From Erwinia sp. HDF1-3R (lineage in GTDB: Bacteria > Pseudomonadota > Gammaproteobacteria > Enterobacterales > Enterobacteriaceae), in NCBI RefSeq assembly GCF_039621855.1, contig NZ_CP155071.1:4402001-4466000 (forward strand): a stretch of DNA of 64,000 nt, in the 5' to 3' direction. Shown piece after piece: positions 31,821-42,116 of the stretch (positions are counted from its first letter, which is position 1; each line of letters begins with the position of its first letter). The position numbers and the translations under genes are program-made. Below the pieces are notes generated by a model. It was not told the DNA's origin. It saw nothing but the letters and a program-made list of their open reading frames with translations, and did not search any database.

Positions 31821-32639
31821 TCAGCCGCTGACAAACAGCGCCAGCAGTTCATCCACTTGATTACGACCGGCGCCATTGCGGCTAATCGATCGCCGGGCCT
31901 TGATTTTATGCAGCTCGGCGGCCTGATACCAAAGTCTGGTCATTGGAGTATCGTGATTAGAGATCAGTACTGGAATACGGCTCTCAAAAGATAGCTTATT
32001 GGCCAGCTCCGCCAGATGTGCCTGCTGCTGCATGCTGAAGCTGTTGGTGTGATAAGCGGTAAAGTTCGCCGTGGCCGACAGCGGCGCATAAGGAGGATCG
32101 CAGTACACCACCGAACCCTGAGGCGCCCGACTAAGAGTAACATCGTACGATTCACAGACAAAGGTCGCATTTTGCGCACGCTCTGAAAACCAGTAGAGCT
32201 CATCCTCGGGGAAATAGGGTTTGCGATAGCGGCCAAAGGGCACGTTAAACTCGCCGCTCAGATTATAGCGGCACAGCCCGTTGTAGCAGTGTCGATTCAG
32301 ATACAAAAACAACACGCCACGGCGATAGGGATCCTGACAGCGGTTAAACTCCAGACGACGTGCATAGTAGAATTCAGCATCGTTTGATTCAGGGGTAAAC
32401 AGCTGGCGGGCATCGGCGACAAATTCACCCGCACGAGTTTTGACGATATCGTAGAGGTTAATCAGGTCGCTGTTGATATCGGCCAGGATATAGCGCGGAA
32501 AGTGGGTGTTAAGGAATACGGATCCCGCACCGACAAAAGGCTCAACCAGACAGTCTCCGTCGGGGAGATGACGTTGTATATCATCAAGAAGCGGGAATTT
32601 TCCCCCCGCCCATTTTAAAAAAGCGCGATTTTTTTTCAT
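31821..32639 (-). CDS. dam: DNA adenine methyltransferase Dam
   Basis: It methylates adenine in GATC and guides mismatch repair, replication timing and gene regulation. Its 272 residues include the AdoMet motif FVGAGSVFLN (about residue 33) and the catalytic DPPY (about 181), followed by APLSATANFTAYHT. The start at MKKNRAFLKWAGGK was chosen by homology; 32 open codons lie upstream. The C-terminus ends sooner than the E. coli protein (278 residues). It is in the usual damX-dam-rpe-gph-trpS order. Confidence 0.98.
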   Translation of the reverse strand: MKKNRAFLKWAGGKFPLLDDIQRHLPDGDCLVEPFVGAGSVFLNTHFPRYILADINSDLINLYDIVKTRAGEFVADARQLFTPESNDAEFYYARRLEFNRCQDPYRRGVLFLYLNRHCYNGLCRYNLSGEFNVPFGRYRKPYFPEDELYWFSERAQNATFVCESYDVTLSRAPQGSVVYCDPPYAPLSATANFTAYHTNSFSMQQQAHLAELANKLSFESRIPVLISNHDTPMTRLWYQAAELHKIKARRSISRNGAGRNQVDELLALFVSG

Positions 32640-32762
32640 GCCGTCGTTTATTACAATTACTCTTCTGGCTGCGGTTACACCGACAGCATATCTGCGCTTT
32701 AATTCATCAGCGCGCATCTCTGCGCGCTGACTCACTTCAACTTAAAATCGGGTATCCCGAGG

Positions 32763-33839
32763 CTAATTCTGCGACTCTTTCTTCACCTGACTCACCGGCT
32801 TGACCCAGGGGTTACCGGCGCGCACCTCGGCTGGCAGTGAAGATACTGCCCGTTTAGCTTCCGCTGGTGTGGCATATGAGCCGCTGACCAGGACAAACCA
32901 CGGCTGACCGTTACGCGTCGTTTTATAGACGTGGTAGCCGCTGAGATTCTGCTTTTTCGCCCAGGCATTCAACGAATCGGCGCGTGATGCGCTGCTCAGC
33001 TGAAGCGTATAGTTGCCGCCAGGCGTTGACGTTGAGGCTGCCGGATGCGCTGCGGTCGCCTTAGGCGTTTCCGAAACGCTATGACGCGGCGCCGCCTCGT
33101 GCGGCTTACTCTCTCTGGCAACCGGTTTGCTTTCTGGCCGGTGATGCACTGCCGCAGGTTTGTTTACATGCGTCGGTACATGACGTGGCTGAGCGGGCTG
33201 GCTCACGGCCGGGTGCGAGACCTGGCCGCCAGCGACCGTAGCCGCTGTGGTTGGCAGAGAGCTACCGTTGTTCTGCGAATCCTGCGTCGCGGCATCCACC
33301 TGGCCCTGCTGATTCGCCAGGGCGCTGTTGAGATCGCCCGGCAGCTCTACACGCTGCTGGTTTGGTGGCGTTTGCGTCTGTTGTGCCTGCGTGGGCGTTG
33401 AAGAGACCGGCGGTGCGCTGATCTCCTGTGGTCCGTTGGCTGTCGCTGGCTGACCCGGGGCTACCGCCGCATTGCTGTCCGCTGCACTGGTGTTAGCCGC
33501 ACTGGTGTTTGCTGCATCGGGCGCAGGCGTGCCAGACTGGCCGCTCATGGAGGAAGAGCCCGAGAGGTCGATGTTTTTATCCCCGCCGCTGCCCGGGGTG
33601 CCAGGCTGCGATCCTGATGTCGCTGGCTGCTGCGCATGCTGATTGCCGCCCTCTTTAGGCGAGTTCAGGGCAGATCCAATGCCAATCACCAGCAGCAGTA
33701 AAACCAGAATACCGATCCCCATCATCATATGCTGACGTGAAACCGGTGCCTTAGGGGCGGCAGATCGTTTGCGAGACCGCTGCGTGGGGCGGTCGCTGGT
33801 GTCAGGCTTTAGTTCGTCTTCCGGTTTAAACTCGTCCAT
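32763..33839 (-). CDS. damX: Cell-division SPOR-domain protein DamX
   Basis: A bitopic inner-membrane protein of 358 residues: a charged cytosolic N-terminus, one membrane segment (GIGILVLLLLVIGIGSAL, about residues 41-58), a long low-complexity periplasmic linker rich in S, A, P, Q and T, and a C-terminal SPOR domain from about residue 275 (NYTLQLSSASRADSLNAW and PWFVLVSGSYAT). SPOR domains bind denuded septal peptidoglycan. It is clearly shorter than E. coli DamX (428 residues), the loss being in the linker and N-terminal part. Confidence 0.95.
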   Translation of the reverse strand: MDEFKPEDELKPDTSDRPTQRSRKRSAAPKAPVSRQHMMMGIGILVLLLLVIGIGSALNSPKEGGNQHAQQPATSGSQPGTPGSGGDKNIDLSGSSSMSGQSGTPAPDAANTSAANTSAADSNAAVAPGQPATANGPQEISAPPVSSTPTQAQQTQTPPNQQRVELPGDLNSALANQQGQVDAATQDSQNNGSSLPTTAATVAGGQVSHPAVSQPAQPRHVPTHVNKPAAVHHRPESKPVARESKPHEAAPRHSVSETPKATAAHPAASTSTPGGNYTLQLSSASRADSLNAWAKKQNLSGYHVYKTTRNGQPWFVLVSGSYATPAEAKRAVSSLPAEVRAGNPWVKPVSQVKKESQN

Positions 33840-33933
33840 ATAACCTCCTCCAGTAGCGCGGCGACGCGGTTCACTACCCTATGAACGGCGATAAACTTAA
33901 ATATCACGTCGGGTCGAAACCCAGTCAAACTCT

Positions 33934-35028
33934 TCAGATAGCTGAATTCTGACAATCATTAATCGCAGCAAGAACCCGATCGTGGCTCACTCCACTGCGC
34001 ACTTCCGCACGGCCTAAAGCCAGCGGTAGCACCAGACGAAGTTCACCCGCCAGCACTTTCTTATCACGTAGCATATGTGGCATATAGTCGGTAGTCGCCA
34101 TGCTCTCCGGCCCCGTTACCGGCAGGCCGGCACGACTGAGCAGAGCAATGATCCGGTCGGTATCTGCAGTGGAAAACTGACCCAGGCGCTCTGCGGTGCG
34201 GGCGGCCATAACCATCCCGGCGGCAACGGCTTCACCGTGCAACCAGTTACCGTAGCCCATATGGGCTTCGATGGCATGTCCAAAGGTATGTCCGAGGTTG
34301 AGCAAGGCACGCTGTCCGTGCTCATGTTCGTCGGCGGCCACCACCTCTGCTTTTAGCTCACAGCAGCGGCGGATACAGTAAGCCAGCGCCCTGCTGTTCA
34401 GCGTCAGCAGCGCATCCAGGTTTTCTTCAAGCCAGTTGAAAAACTCAGCGTCAAGAATAATGCCGTATTTGATAACTTCGGCCAGGCCTGATGCCAGCTC
34501 ACGCGGCGGCAGGCTGCGCAGGCAGTCGATATCAATAACAACGGAAGCCGGCTGATAAAAAGCGCCGATCATATTTTTGCCGAGCGGGTGATTGACGGCG
34601 GTTTTGCCGCCAACAGAGGAGTCGACCTGAGAGAGCAGCGTGGTCGGAACCTGAATAAAGCGAACGCCGCGCTGATAGCTGGCAGCCGCAAAACCGGTCA
34701 GATCGCCAATCACTCCGCCGCCCAGGGCAATCAAAGTGGAATCACGCCCGTGGTTTTTTTCCAGCAGCGCGGTGAATACCTGATCCATCACTGCCAGCGT
34801 TTTGTACTGTTCGCCATCGGGGAGAATAACCTGATCCACCTTTACGCCAGCCTTTTCAAGCAGGTTACACAGCGGGGCAAGATAGCGCGGAGCCAGCGTC
34901 TGATTGGTGACGACCATAGCCCTGTCGCCCGCCTGCAGCGGCCAAAAGGAAGCCGGATTGGTAAACAATCCAGCATCAATGGTAATGGGGTAACTTCGCT
35001 CCCCCAAAGTGACGGTAATCTTCTCCAT
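33934..35028 (-). CDS. aroB: 3-dehydroquinate synthase AroB
   Basis: The second enzyme of the shikimate pathway, NAD- and zinc-dependent, 364 residues. It has [27 protein letters not shown] (NAD-binding, about residue 103), [13 protein letters not shown] and the zinc ligands in [12 protein letters not shown] and HGEAVAAGM. It follows aroK by 50 bp as in E. coli. Confidence 0.98.
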   Translation of the reverse strand: MEKITVTLGERSYPITIDAGLFTNPASFWPLQAGDRAMVVTNQTLAPRYLAPLCNLLEKAGVKVDQVILPDGEQYKTLAVMDQVFTALLEKNHGRDSTLIALGGGVIGDLTGFAAASYQRGVRFIQVPTTLLSQVDSSVGGKTAVNHPLGKNMIGAFYQPASVVIDIDCLRSLPPRELASGLAEVIKYGIILDAEFFNWLEENLDALLTLNSRALAYCIRRCCELKAEVVAADEHEHGQRALLNLGHTFGHAIEAHMGYGNWLHGEAVAAGMVMAARTAERLGQFSTADTDRIIALLSRAGLPVTGPESMATTDYMPHMLRDKKVLAGELRLVLPLALGRAEVRSGVSHDRVLAAINDCQNSAI

Positions 35029-35078
35029 GAAGCGGTATCACCTTTTTACTTTGGCCCGCGAACGGGTTTAAGCCGTCT

Positions 35079-35600
35079 TCAGCTTTTTTCCAACATATTG
35101 ATAATCTGATTCGCGACCACTTTGGCGCTCTGGTCATCGGTACGAATCGTCACGTCAGCAATCTCGTCATAAAGCGGATTGCGTTCGTTAGCCAGCTCTT
35201 CCAGCACTTCACGCGGCGGAGACTCCACCTGCAGTAAGGGCCGTTTCTTATCACGCTGCGTACGGGCAAGCTGCTTTTCGATGGTTGTTTCCAGATACAC
35301 CACTACGCCGCGAGCAGAAAGCCGATTGCGCGTTTCGCGTGATTTAACTGAACCGCCACCGGTAGCCAGCACAATGCCCTGCTTCTCAGTCAGTTCGTTG
35401 ATGATTTTTTCTTCGCGATCGCGGAAGCCTTCTTCGCCTTCGACGTCGAACACCCAGCCCACATCCGCTCCGGTACGTCGCTCAATTTCTTGATCGGAAT
35501 CGAAAAATTCCATATTGAGTTGCTGAGCTAACTGACGCCCAATAGTGCTTTTGCCGGCACCCATAGGCCCAACCAGAAAGATATTGCGTTTCTCTGCCAT
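35079..35600 (-). CDS. aroK: Shikimate kinase I AroK
   Basis: A 173-residue P-loop kinase phosphorylating shikimate. Walker A is GPMGAGKST (about residue 11), the substrate-binding [11 protein letters not shown] follows, then GFRDREE and LATGGGSV, and the lid [11 protein letters not shown] lies near residue 110. The start [12 protein letters not shown] matches E. coli; fifteen upstream codons were excluded. It heads the aroK-aroB-damX-dam group. Confidence 0.98.
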   Translation of the reverse strand: MAEKRNIFLVGPMGAGKSTIGRQLAQQLNMEFFDSDQEIERRTGADVGWVFDVEGEEGFRDREEKIINELTEKQGIVLATGGGSVKSRETRNRLSARGVVVYLETTIEKQLARTQRDKKRPLLQVESPPREVLEELANERNPLYDEIADVTIRTDDQSAKVVANQIINMLEKS

Positions 35601-35989
35601 TTTTTCGGTATTACTAAGACAATTCGTTAATGATACCCCGTCCAACCGGACAGGACATGAACTGAAACCTCATGAGCGATAGTGCGAGAGTCAGAAGAAA
35701 ATTATCTCAACACTGAAGGTGTTTTGGCAACCGATTAAATTGACCTTGCCCATTGCGTACTCATTGTTACGCGTTCAGTCCGCTTCATTTATCAGCCCGA
35801 TGTCACTGCATCGGCTACGCCGGTTGCGCACGATAAAAAACGGGTTAAATGCATTCTCTCAAGCCAAAACCAGGCCCATAAATCAAAAATCGCTAAACCT
35901 TGTAAGCTAATTCGGCTCTTGCGTCAAACGCATATGATACCAATCAGGGAAAAAAGCACCTGGCTCCTCAGTTTGGTACAAAAAAAGCA
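35601..35989. other. Intergenic region upstream of aroK
   Basis: A 389 bp gap between the end of hofQ and the start of aroK, both on the minus strand. It should contain the aroK promoters and a long leader, as in E. coli. An open frame at 35719-35910 on the plus strand has no ribosome binding site or recognisable product. I see no other structure. Confidence 0.5.
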
Positions 35990-37234
35990 TTACTCGTCAC
36001 GAATCAACTTCGGTGTGATAAAGATCACTAATTCTCGCCGCTTTTGTTCAGTGGAATCGTAACGGAACAGAGAGCCTAACACAGGGATGCTTCCCATTAA
36101 CGGAACTTTCCGCTGCCCCTTCAAACTGTGTTGCTGAAAAATGCCCCCTAAAGCCAGGGTCTGCCCGTCCCGGAGCGTAACCTGGGTCTGTATCTCCTGC
36201 TTATCAATCGCCAGATACTCCCCCTCACCACTGCGCATCATACTCCCCGGCACGTTCTGACTGATGTGTAGCTTGAGTAAAATCCGACCGTTTGGCTGTA
36301 CGACTGGCGTGACCTCCATCCCCAGTACCGCTTCTTTAAACTCAACGGTGGTACTACCATTGCTCCCGCTGGAGACTTCATAGGGTATTTCAGTGCCCTG
36401 TTTAATGCTGGCGGGCTGCTGATGGGAGGTCAGCAAGCGCGGGCTGGCGATGATTTCCACCTTATTCTCCTGCTCAAGCGCACTGAGCTCCAGATCTAAA
36501 AGCCTGCCGTTCAGACGGGCAACGGTAAAGCCTGCCGCGATGGCCGGGTTGGTCACGGCCAGATCGACTCTCAGCTGGCTGGCGCGAAGCGCGCTATTTA
36601 TCTTCTCTTCACCGCTCATGCCCCAACGTACTCCCAGCTCGCGCAGGCTCTCTTCGCTGATGGTCACGATATGTGCTGAAAGCTCGACCTGCTCCAGCGG
36701 CTGATCGAGCGCCCTGACCCAGCGGCGCGTCAAGTCCAGCGCTGCCTGCGTATCACGCAGTAGCAGGCTGTTAGTACGTAAATCTACCGTCACGCTGCCG
36801 CGCGGCGTCATCAGTTTGTCGCGACCTGCCTGCAAACTGTTATTTACCACCGTGGCATCGGCATGCAGCAACGCGAGCGACAGCGTCTCCAGCGGCAGCG
36901 CACTCTGTGCCTCTGCCTGACGCGCTTTCTGCCGCTGATAATTATCCTGCAGCCAGCTTTCCGGATAAACCAGCAGCACATTATCCTCTGTCTCTACGGT
37001 TAGCTTATTCATTTTCACCACCAGCGCCAGTGCCTGCTGCCAGGGCACATCCTGTAGTCGAAGCGAAACGACCCCCTCTACGCCAGGTGCCACCATCAGG
37101 TTCAGTTTTTGCCAGTCGGCCAGCGCCTGCAACACCTGCGCGATGGGCGCCCGATCAAAAGCCAGCGAGAGCGTATCCGGTTCAGCGTAAAGCGGCCTGC
37201 ATAACAGGAGTAGCAGGATCATCTGCCATTTCAT
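35990..37234 (-). CDS. hofQ: Secretin-like DNA-utilisation protein HofQ
   Basis: A 414-residue outer-membrane secretin homologue with a signal peptide (MKWQMILLLLLCRPLYA). N-terminal STN/N-domains include SLRLQDVPWQQALALVV, and the C-terminal secretin domain has VELSAHIVTISEESLRELGVRWG and GGIFQQHSLKGQ. In E. coli hofMNOPQ corresponds to the pilMNOPQ/com alignment complex and is needed to use DNA as a carbon source. It overlaps hofP by 53 bp. Confidence 0.93.
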   Translation of the reverse strand: MKWQMILLLLLCRPLYAEPDTLSLAFDRAPIAQVLQALADWQKLNLMVAPGVEGVVSLRLQDVPWQQALALVVKMNKLTVETEDNVLLVYPESWLQDNYQRQKARQAEAQSALPLETLSLALLHADATVVNNSLQAGRDKLMTPRGSVTVDLRTNSLLLRDTQAALDLTRRWVRALDQPLEQVELSAHIVTISEESLRELGVRWGMSGEEKINSALRASQLRVDLAVTNPAIAAGFTVARLNGRLLDLELSALEQENKVEIIASPRLLTSHQQPASIKQGTEIPYEVSSGSNGSTTVEFKEAVLGMEVTPVVQPNGRILLKLHISQNVPGSMMRSGEGEYLAIDKQEIQTQVTLRDGQTLALGGIFQQHSLKGQRKVPLMGSIPVLGSLFRYDSTEQKRRELVIFITPKLIRDE

Positions 37235-37577
37235 AAAGTCGTCCTTTTAGTTTGACTTCCCTCGGCGGCAAACACCCAGGCACCGGAGTGACGGTAATAC
37301 TCAACGCGCTAACCGCGTCCAGGTGCCAGTGCTGATCCAGCCGCTCATCCGGCGTTCGCACCACCCATCGTTCGGGGTTAAAAACCAGCCACGCGCGGTA
37401 GTCCCCCTCACGGCCAATGATACCGCCCAGCTGCCAGTGCTGAGGCGGCGCAGGCAGTGACCGGCAGGCATCGCTGCCCACGGGAACAAAGGGATCGCGC
37501 GCGGCATGACCCGATGAGAGAAACAGGATCAGTAGCGACAATGCCCGTAGCGTGGTATGCAGCACATTATTCTGCAT
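37182..37577 (-). CDS. hofP: HofP, PilP-like periplasmic protein
   Basis: A 131-residue protein with an N-terminal signal sequence (ALSLLILFLSSGHA) and an ARDPFVP motif just after it, as in PilP-type proteins. Two cysteines may form a disulfide. Sequence conservation with E. coli HofP is low, and the assignment rests mainly on position between hofO and hofQ. It overlaps both. Confidence 0.82.
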   Translation of the reverse strand: MQNNVLHTTLRALSLLILFLSSGHAARDPFVPVGSDACRSLPAPPQHWQLGGIIGREGDYRAWLVFNPERWVVRTPDERLDQHWHLDAVSALSITVTPVPGCLPPREVKLKGRLYEMADDPATPVMQAALR

Positions 37578-38073
37578 CGTTAAGTACCAGCCCCAGGTGG
37601 AATAGTAGCCGCTCTTCCTCAGGCTTCAGGGTGAAATGCGGCAGCTCAGCGGCCCCGGGCAGGCCGCTTAAATAGGCCAGTACCTTTTGTACCTGCGGCC
37701 AGCTAAGGCTGAGCACCAGCGCAGCGCCGGTGGCATCGGGCTGCCATAGCCGCAGCTCACCTCCCGCCATTTCCAACAGTGCAACCAGTGAAAAGCGTCG
37801 GTCTGGTTCGACCGGCAGCAGGGCAGCCTCGAGCTGGGAAATGTTCGCCTCCAGCAGGTTCAGCGACCCGCTGCTGGCAATGCTGCGCAGAATCGTAGGG
37901 TAACGCCGCGTCTCTTTCCGCTGTTGAGCCGCCAGCGCGGCACTCTGACGATCGGCAGGTGCCCTATAGCCCCGGTCTGTCGCGATGGATAATCCCCCTG
38001 CCAGCAGTAAAAACAGCATCAGGCGATAGTGCCAGGGCAGGGTAATCCAGCGGAAGAGCAGCGTATTACTCAT
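37567..38073 (-). CDS. hofO: HofO, PilO-like protein
   Basis: A 168-residue bitopic protein with one membrane segment (about residues 15-32, YRLMLFLLLAGGLSIA) followed by a coiled-coil-prone and then a globular periplasmic part. The start at MSNTLLFRW gives an 8 bp overlap with hofN; the longer open frame reads through hofN sequence. It is assigned by synteny and topology, as it is poorly conserved. Confidence 0.8.
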   Translation of the reverse strand: MSNTLLFRWITLPWHYRLMLFLLLAGGLSIATDRGYRAPADRQSAALAAQQRKETRRYPTILRSIASSGSLNLLEANISQLEAALLPVEPDRRFSLVALLEMAGGELRLWQPDATGAALVLSLSWPQVQKVLAYLSGLPGAAELPHFTLKPEEERLLFHLGLVLNDAE

Positions 38074-38611
38074 CGACAGGCGGCTTATCTGGCAGCACGG
38101 CCAGCAGGCTGAACTGTATCCGGCCGCTGTCATCCCGACGAAGACTCTGCGTACCAACCCGGCGGAAGAGATCTAAAGCCTGTAACCGTTGACGAAAGGC
38201 ATCTACTTCACGCGGTTCCCGACAGAAGCCCATCAGCACCAGCGTATCCAGCGTTTTACTCAGTCCGCTCAGCCAGAGTTCATCAGGCATCGCGTCGGGC
38301 AGATTGCGCAGAAAATCATACCAGCGCGATATCTGCTGCTGCTTTTGCTGCCGGGCAGCGAGGCGCAGCGCCAGCGACTGCTTATACTGAACGCGAGCCG
38401 CCGTGCGCGTTTGTAACTCAGTAGCCTGCTGATTCGCCCGGTGCCAGAGAGCTACCGTTTTCTCATGCCGGAGGTTCTCTGCACGTTTTCCGGCAATGGT
38501 CAGAGCAAAGAAAACCTCTATGAGCATCAGCATAGCCAGTAGGCAGCCCTCGCGCCGTAGCCGCTTTCTGTCGCGCTGCGCACGCCAGGGCAGTAAATTG
38601 ACCCAGCTCAT
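38066..38611 (-). CDS. hofN: HofN, PilN-like protein
   Basis: A 181-residue PilN-type protein beginning MSWVNLLPWRAQRDRKRLRR, the short cytosolic motif by which PilN binds PilM. A single membrane helix (about residues 25-43) and a coiled-coil-prone stretch follow, then a small periplasmic domain. Its ATG overlaps the hofM stop (TAATG). Confidence 0.9.
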   Translation of the reverse strand: MSWVNLLPWRAQRDRKRLRREGCLLAMLMLIEVFFALTIAGKRAENLRHEKTVALWHRANQQATELQTRTAARVQYKQSLALRLAARQQKQQQISRWYDFLRNLPDAMPDELWLSGLSKTLDTLVLMGFCREPREVDAFRQRLQALDLFRRVGTQSLRRDDSGRIQFSLLAVLPDKPPVDE

Positions 38612-39438
38612 TAGCTATCCTCCGGCCTCAGCGCCAGCCCCGCCGCAAGGCTAAACGCACCCGGGTAAACGGGCAGCGGCGCCTGTTTAAGGGGGATCGC
38701 ATCCAGGGGATTAAGCCACTTAGCGCCATCAGGCAGCGCATCCTGCTCCACCGTGCTGTAATAAAAAGCGGCCTCCTGCGCAAAATGACGTGTCCGGAGC
38801 GCACTGAAGTCATTGGCCTCTTCGCGCGAACACCATCCCCAGCGCTGCCCTGCACGCTGGGGCGCAAACCATAGCCAGTGATCGGCCAGTCGATGAATCA
38901 GGGTCACGGCGGGATCGAGTGACAGCGTTTGCGACAGCGCAAAAAGCGCGGACGGCGATAGCTCCATGACCTGAGGCGTAAGCCGCGCCTGTTCAAGGCA
39001 GTCCAGCCAGTTTTGCAGCGCCTCACGCCGGGCAGCGGTGACGCAGAACTGTGACGCGCTGCCCGTCGGCTGCCGGTAATCCAACGCCAGCTTTTCCAGC
39101 TCAATTGGGAAAAATCGACTGGCCGCTGCGGTAATATAGCTGCTACGCTCTGGTTCGCGTAGCTGGACAGGCGGCAGGTCAATATGGCGCTGTAGCACCA
39201 GCTGGGGCGGGAATCCTACACGCAGAGAAATATGGTAAGGAAGCTGTCTGCGCCAGCGTTGCAGGAGAGCGATAACCGCCTGCGGACGTTGCAGCAGCCC
39301 GTGGGTTAACGTATCTTGCGGCAGAGCATGTTGCCACCAGTGACGAAGTTGCCAGCCGTTGCGACGGCGCTGAATGCCGAGGGCGCAAAGCTGCCCGTTC
39401 TGAATATCCAGGCCGACTTGCCATGTCTGAAATGCCAT
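38611..39438 (-). CDS. hofM: HofM, PilM-like actin-fold protein
   Basis: A 275-residue cytosolic protein starting MAFQTWQVGLDIQNGQLCAL, with the PilM/FtsA-like beginning of an actin-type fold. It is first in the hofMNOPQ operon. All five genes overlap, so the set is probably made as one complex. It is divergent from mrcA, as in E. coli. Confidence 0.88.
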   Translation of the reverse strand: MAFQTWQVGLDIQNGQLCALGIQRRRNGWQLRHWWQHALPQDTLTHGLLQRPQAVIALLQRWRRQLPYHISLRVGFPPQLVLQRHIDLPPVQLREPERSSYITAAASRFFPIELEKLALDYRQPTGSASQFCVTAARREALQNWLDCLEQARLTPQVMELSPSALFALSQTLSLDPAVTLIHRLADHWLWFAPQRAGQRWGWCSREEANDFSALRTRHFAQEAAFYYSTVEQDALPDGAKWLNPLDAIPLKQAPLPVYPGAFSLAAGLALRPEDS

Positions 39439-39557
39439 CAGGCGCGATCTCCATATCGTCAGTGATTAAAAGGACGTATCCAAGCTTCTGGCTTGCCTTT
39501 ATACTACCGCGCGATTGTTTATAAACTGCCCGATCGACATAAAGTGGAAAATATCAG

Positions 39558-42113
39558 GTGAAGTTCGTAAAGTATTTTTTAATCCTTGCAGTGCTTTGCA
39601 TTCTGCTGGGAGCAGGCTCGATCTATGGCCTTTACAAATATATAGAGCCCCAGCTGCCGGACGTGGCCACGCTGAAAGACGTCCGTCTTCAGACGCCGAT
39701 GCAGATCTACAGCGCCGATAACGAACTGATCGCCCAGTACGGTGAGAAGCGACGCATTCCGTTAAAACTGCAGCAGATCCCGCCGGTGATGGTAAAAGCC
39801 TTTATCGCGACCGAAGACAGCCGTTTTTACGAGCATCACGGCGTTGACCCCATTGGTATTTTTCGTGCAGCCAGTATCGCGTTGGTGTCTGGCCACGCGT
39901 CCCAGGGTGCAAGTACCATTACTCAGCAGCTGGCCAGAAACTTCTTCCTCAGCCCTGAACGTACCCTGATGCGTAAAATCAAGGAGGCTTTCCTCGCCAT
40001 CCGCATTGAGCAGATGATGAGTAAAGATGAAATCCTTGAACTTTATCTGAACAAAATCTATCTCGGCTACCGTGCCTACGGCGTTGGCGCGGCCGCTCAG
40101 GTCTATTTTGGCAAAAATGTCGATCAGCTTTCCCTGAGTGAAATGGCGATGATTGCCGGGTTGCCTAAAGCGCCGTCAACGTTCAACCCGCTCTATTCAC
40201 ATGACAGAGCGCTGCAGCGCCGTAACGTGGTGCTGGGTCGCATGCTCGACCAGCACTACATTACCCAGTCACAGTATGAAGAGGCTCGCAGCACCCCGCT
40301 TACCGCCATCTATCATGCACCTGAAATTGCCTTTTCCGCGCCTTATCTGACTGAAATGGTGCGCCAGGAGATGATCAAACGCTACGGCGAAAATGCCTAT
40401 AACGACGGATTCAGGGTCACTACCACTATTACGCGCAGGCTACAGCTGGCAGCGCAGAAATCGGTGCAGGACAACGTCATCGCCTATGACATGCGTCACG
40501 GCTACCGTGGCCCGGCTAACGTTTTATGGAAAGTAGGTGAGCAGAGCTGGGGACACAGCGAAATCCTGAAAACGCTCAAGGCGCTGCCAGTATATGGGCC
40601 GCTGATCCCCGCCGTTATCACTGATGCTACCCGTGAGGAGGCCACTGCCACCCTGCGCGATGGCAGCAGCGTGACGCTTGGCCTGGCCGGCATGCGCTGG
40701 GCGCGTCCGTATAAATCTGACACGGTCCAGGGCCGTACGCCTCAGTCCGTTACCGATGTCGTTCAGCCCGGCCAGCAGGTTTGGGTTCGTAAGGTCGATA
40801 GCGACTGGTGGATTGCGCAGGTGCCTGACGTAAACTCCTCGCTGGTTTCGCTGGATCCCCAAACGGGTGCAGTTCGCGCGCTGGTCGGTGGATTCGATTT
40901 CAACCAGAGTAAATTCAACCGCGTCACGCAGTCGCTGCGCCAGGTCGGGTCGAACATTAAGCCCTTCCTGTATACCGCCGCCATGGATCGCGGTCTGACG
41001 CTGGCCTCCATTCTGAACGATGTGCCGATTTCCCGCTGGGATGCTGGCGCAGGCGCCGACTGGCGTCCCAAAAACTCACCGGCGACCTACGATGGCCCAA
41101 TCCGCTTACGTCAGGGGCTGGGACAGTCGAAAAACGTGGTGATGGTTCGCGCAATGCGCGCGATGGGCGTTGATTATGCCGCACAGTATCTGCAACGCTT
41201 TGGCTTCCCGGCGCAGAATATCGTTCACACAGAATCTCTGGCGCTGGGTTCAGCTTCTTTCACACCGTTGCAGATGGTCAGAGGCTATTCAGTAATGGCT
41301 AACGGCGGCTTCCTGGTTGACCCGTGGTTCATCAGTAAAATTCAGGATGAACAGGGCAATACGCTGTTCGAAGAGAAACCTAAAATTGCCTGCCCGGAAT
41401 GCAATCTGCCGGTGATTTACGGCGATACGCAAAAGGCCGTCGCCCTTAGCGAAGACAGCGTGGAAAATCCGACTATCTCGCAGGTCGGTAGCAATACCGC
41501 CGTGCCGCAGCCACAGCTTGAGCAGGTTTCTCAACAACAGGCCGCGCAGGATGGTCAGCAGCAGTATGCCCCGCACGTGATCAATACGCCGCTGTCGTTC
41601 CTGATTAAAAGCGCGCTGAACTCCAACATCTTCGGTGAACCGGGCTGGATGGGCACGGGCTGGCGAGCGGGCCGCGATCTGAAACGTAACGACATCGGCG
41701 GTAAAACCGGGACCACCAACAGCTCCAAGGATGCCTGGTTCTCCGGTTACGGGCCTGGCGTGGTGACGTCGGTATGGATTGGCTTTGACGATCACCGCCG
41801 CGATCTGGGACGTACCACCGCTTCCGGTGCAATTAAGGATCAAATTTCAGGTTATGAGGGAGGGGCAAAGAGTGCGCAACCGGCCTGGGACGAATATATG
41901 AAAGCAGCGCTTGATGGCGTTCCGCTACAGCCGCTGACGCCGCCGGAAGGCGTGGTAACGGTGACTATCGATCGCAGTACCGGCAAGCTGGCTAACGGCG
42001 GCGGGAATACGCGTCAGGAGTACTTTATAAACGGCACCCAGCCAACCGAGTACTCCGTCCATGACGTGGGAACCACGCTTATGGACAACGGTCAGAGCCA
42101 CGAGCTGTTCTGA
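39558..42113 (+). CDS. mrcA: Penicillin-binding protein 1A
   Basis: A bifunctional class A PBP of 851 residues beginning with GTG. It has one N-terminal membrane anchor (FLILAVLCILLGAGSIYGL), a glycosyltransferase domain with the catalytic Glu in ATEDSRFYEHHG and GASTITQQLARNFFLS (about residues 75-130), an OB-like insert, and a transpeptidase domain with the active-site Ser in GSNIKPFLY (about 473), SKN-type motif GQSKNVVMV and KTGTTN (about 716). It builds and cross-links periplasmic peptidoglycan. Confidence 0.98.
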   Translation: MKFVKYFLILAVLCILLGAGSIYGLYKYIEPQLPDVATLKDVRLQTPMQIYSADNELIAQYGEKRRIPLKLQQIPPVMVKAFIATEDSRFYEHHGVDPIGIFRAASIALVSGHASQGASTITQQLARNFFLSPERTLMRKIKEAFLAIRIEQMMSKDEILELYLNKIYLGYRAYGVGAAAQVYFGKNVDQLSLSEMAMIAGLPKAPSTFNPLYSHDRALQRRNVVLGRMLDQHYITQSQYEEARSTPLTAIYHAPEIAFSAPYLTEMVRQEMIKRYGENAYNDGFRVTTTITRRLQLAAQKSVQDNVIAYDMRHGYRGPANVLWKVGEQSWGHSEILKTLKALPVYGPLIPAVITDATREEATATLRDGSSVTLGLAGMRWARPYKSDTVQGRTPQSVTDVVQPGQQVWVRKVDSDWWIAQVPDVNSSLVSLDPQTGAVRALVGGFDFNQSKFNRVTQSLRQVGSNIKPFLYTAAMDRGLTLASILNDVPISRWDAGAGADWRPKNSPATYDGPIRLRQGLGQSKNVVMVRAMRAMGVDYAAQYLQRFGFPAQNIVHTESLALGSASFTPLQMVRGYSVMANGGFLVDPWFISKIQDEQGNTLFEEKPKIACPECNLPVIYGDTQKAVALSEDSVENPTISQVGSNTAVPQPQLEQVSQQQAAQDGQQQYAPHVINTPLSFLIKSALNSNIFGEPGWMGTGWRAGRDLKRNDIGGKTGTTNSSKDAWFSGYGPGVVTSVWIGFDDHRRDLGRTTASGAIKDQISGYEGGAKSAQPAWDEYMKAALDGVPLQPLTPPEGVVTVTIDRSTGKLANGGGNTRQEYFINGTQPTEYSVHDVGTTLMDNGQSHELF

Positions 42114-42116
42114 GTT

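Noticed and set aside
35719..35910. Small plus-strand gene between hofQ and aroK
   Set aside because: No start signal or homology; the region is expected to be the aroK leader and promoter.
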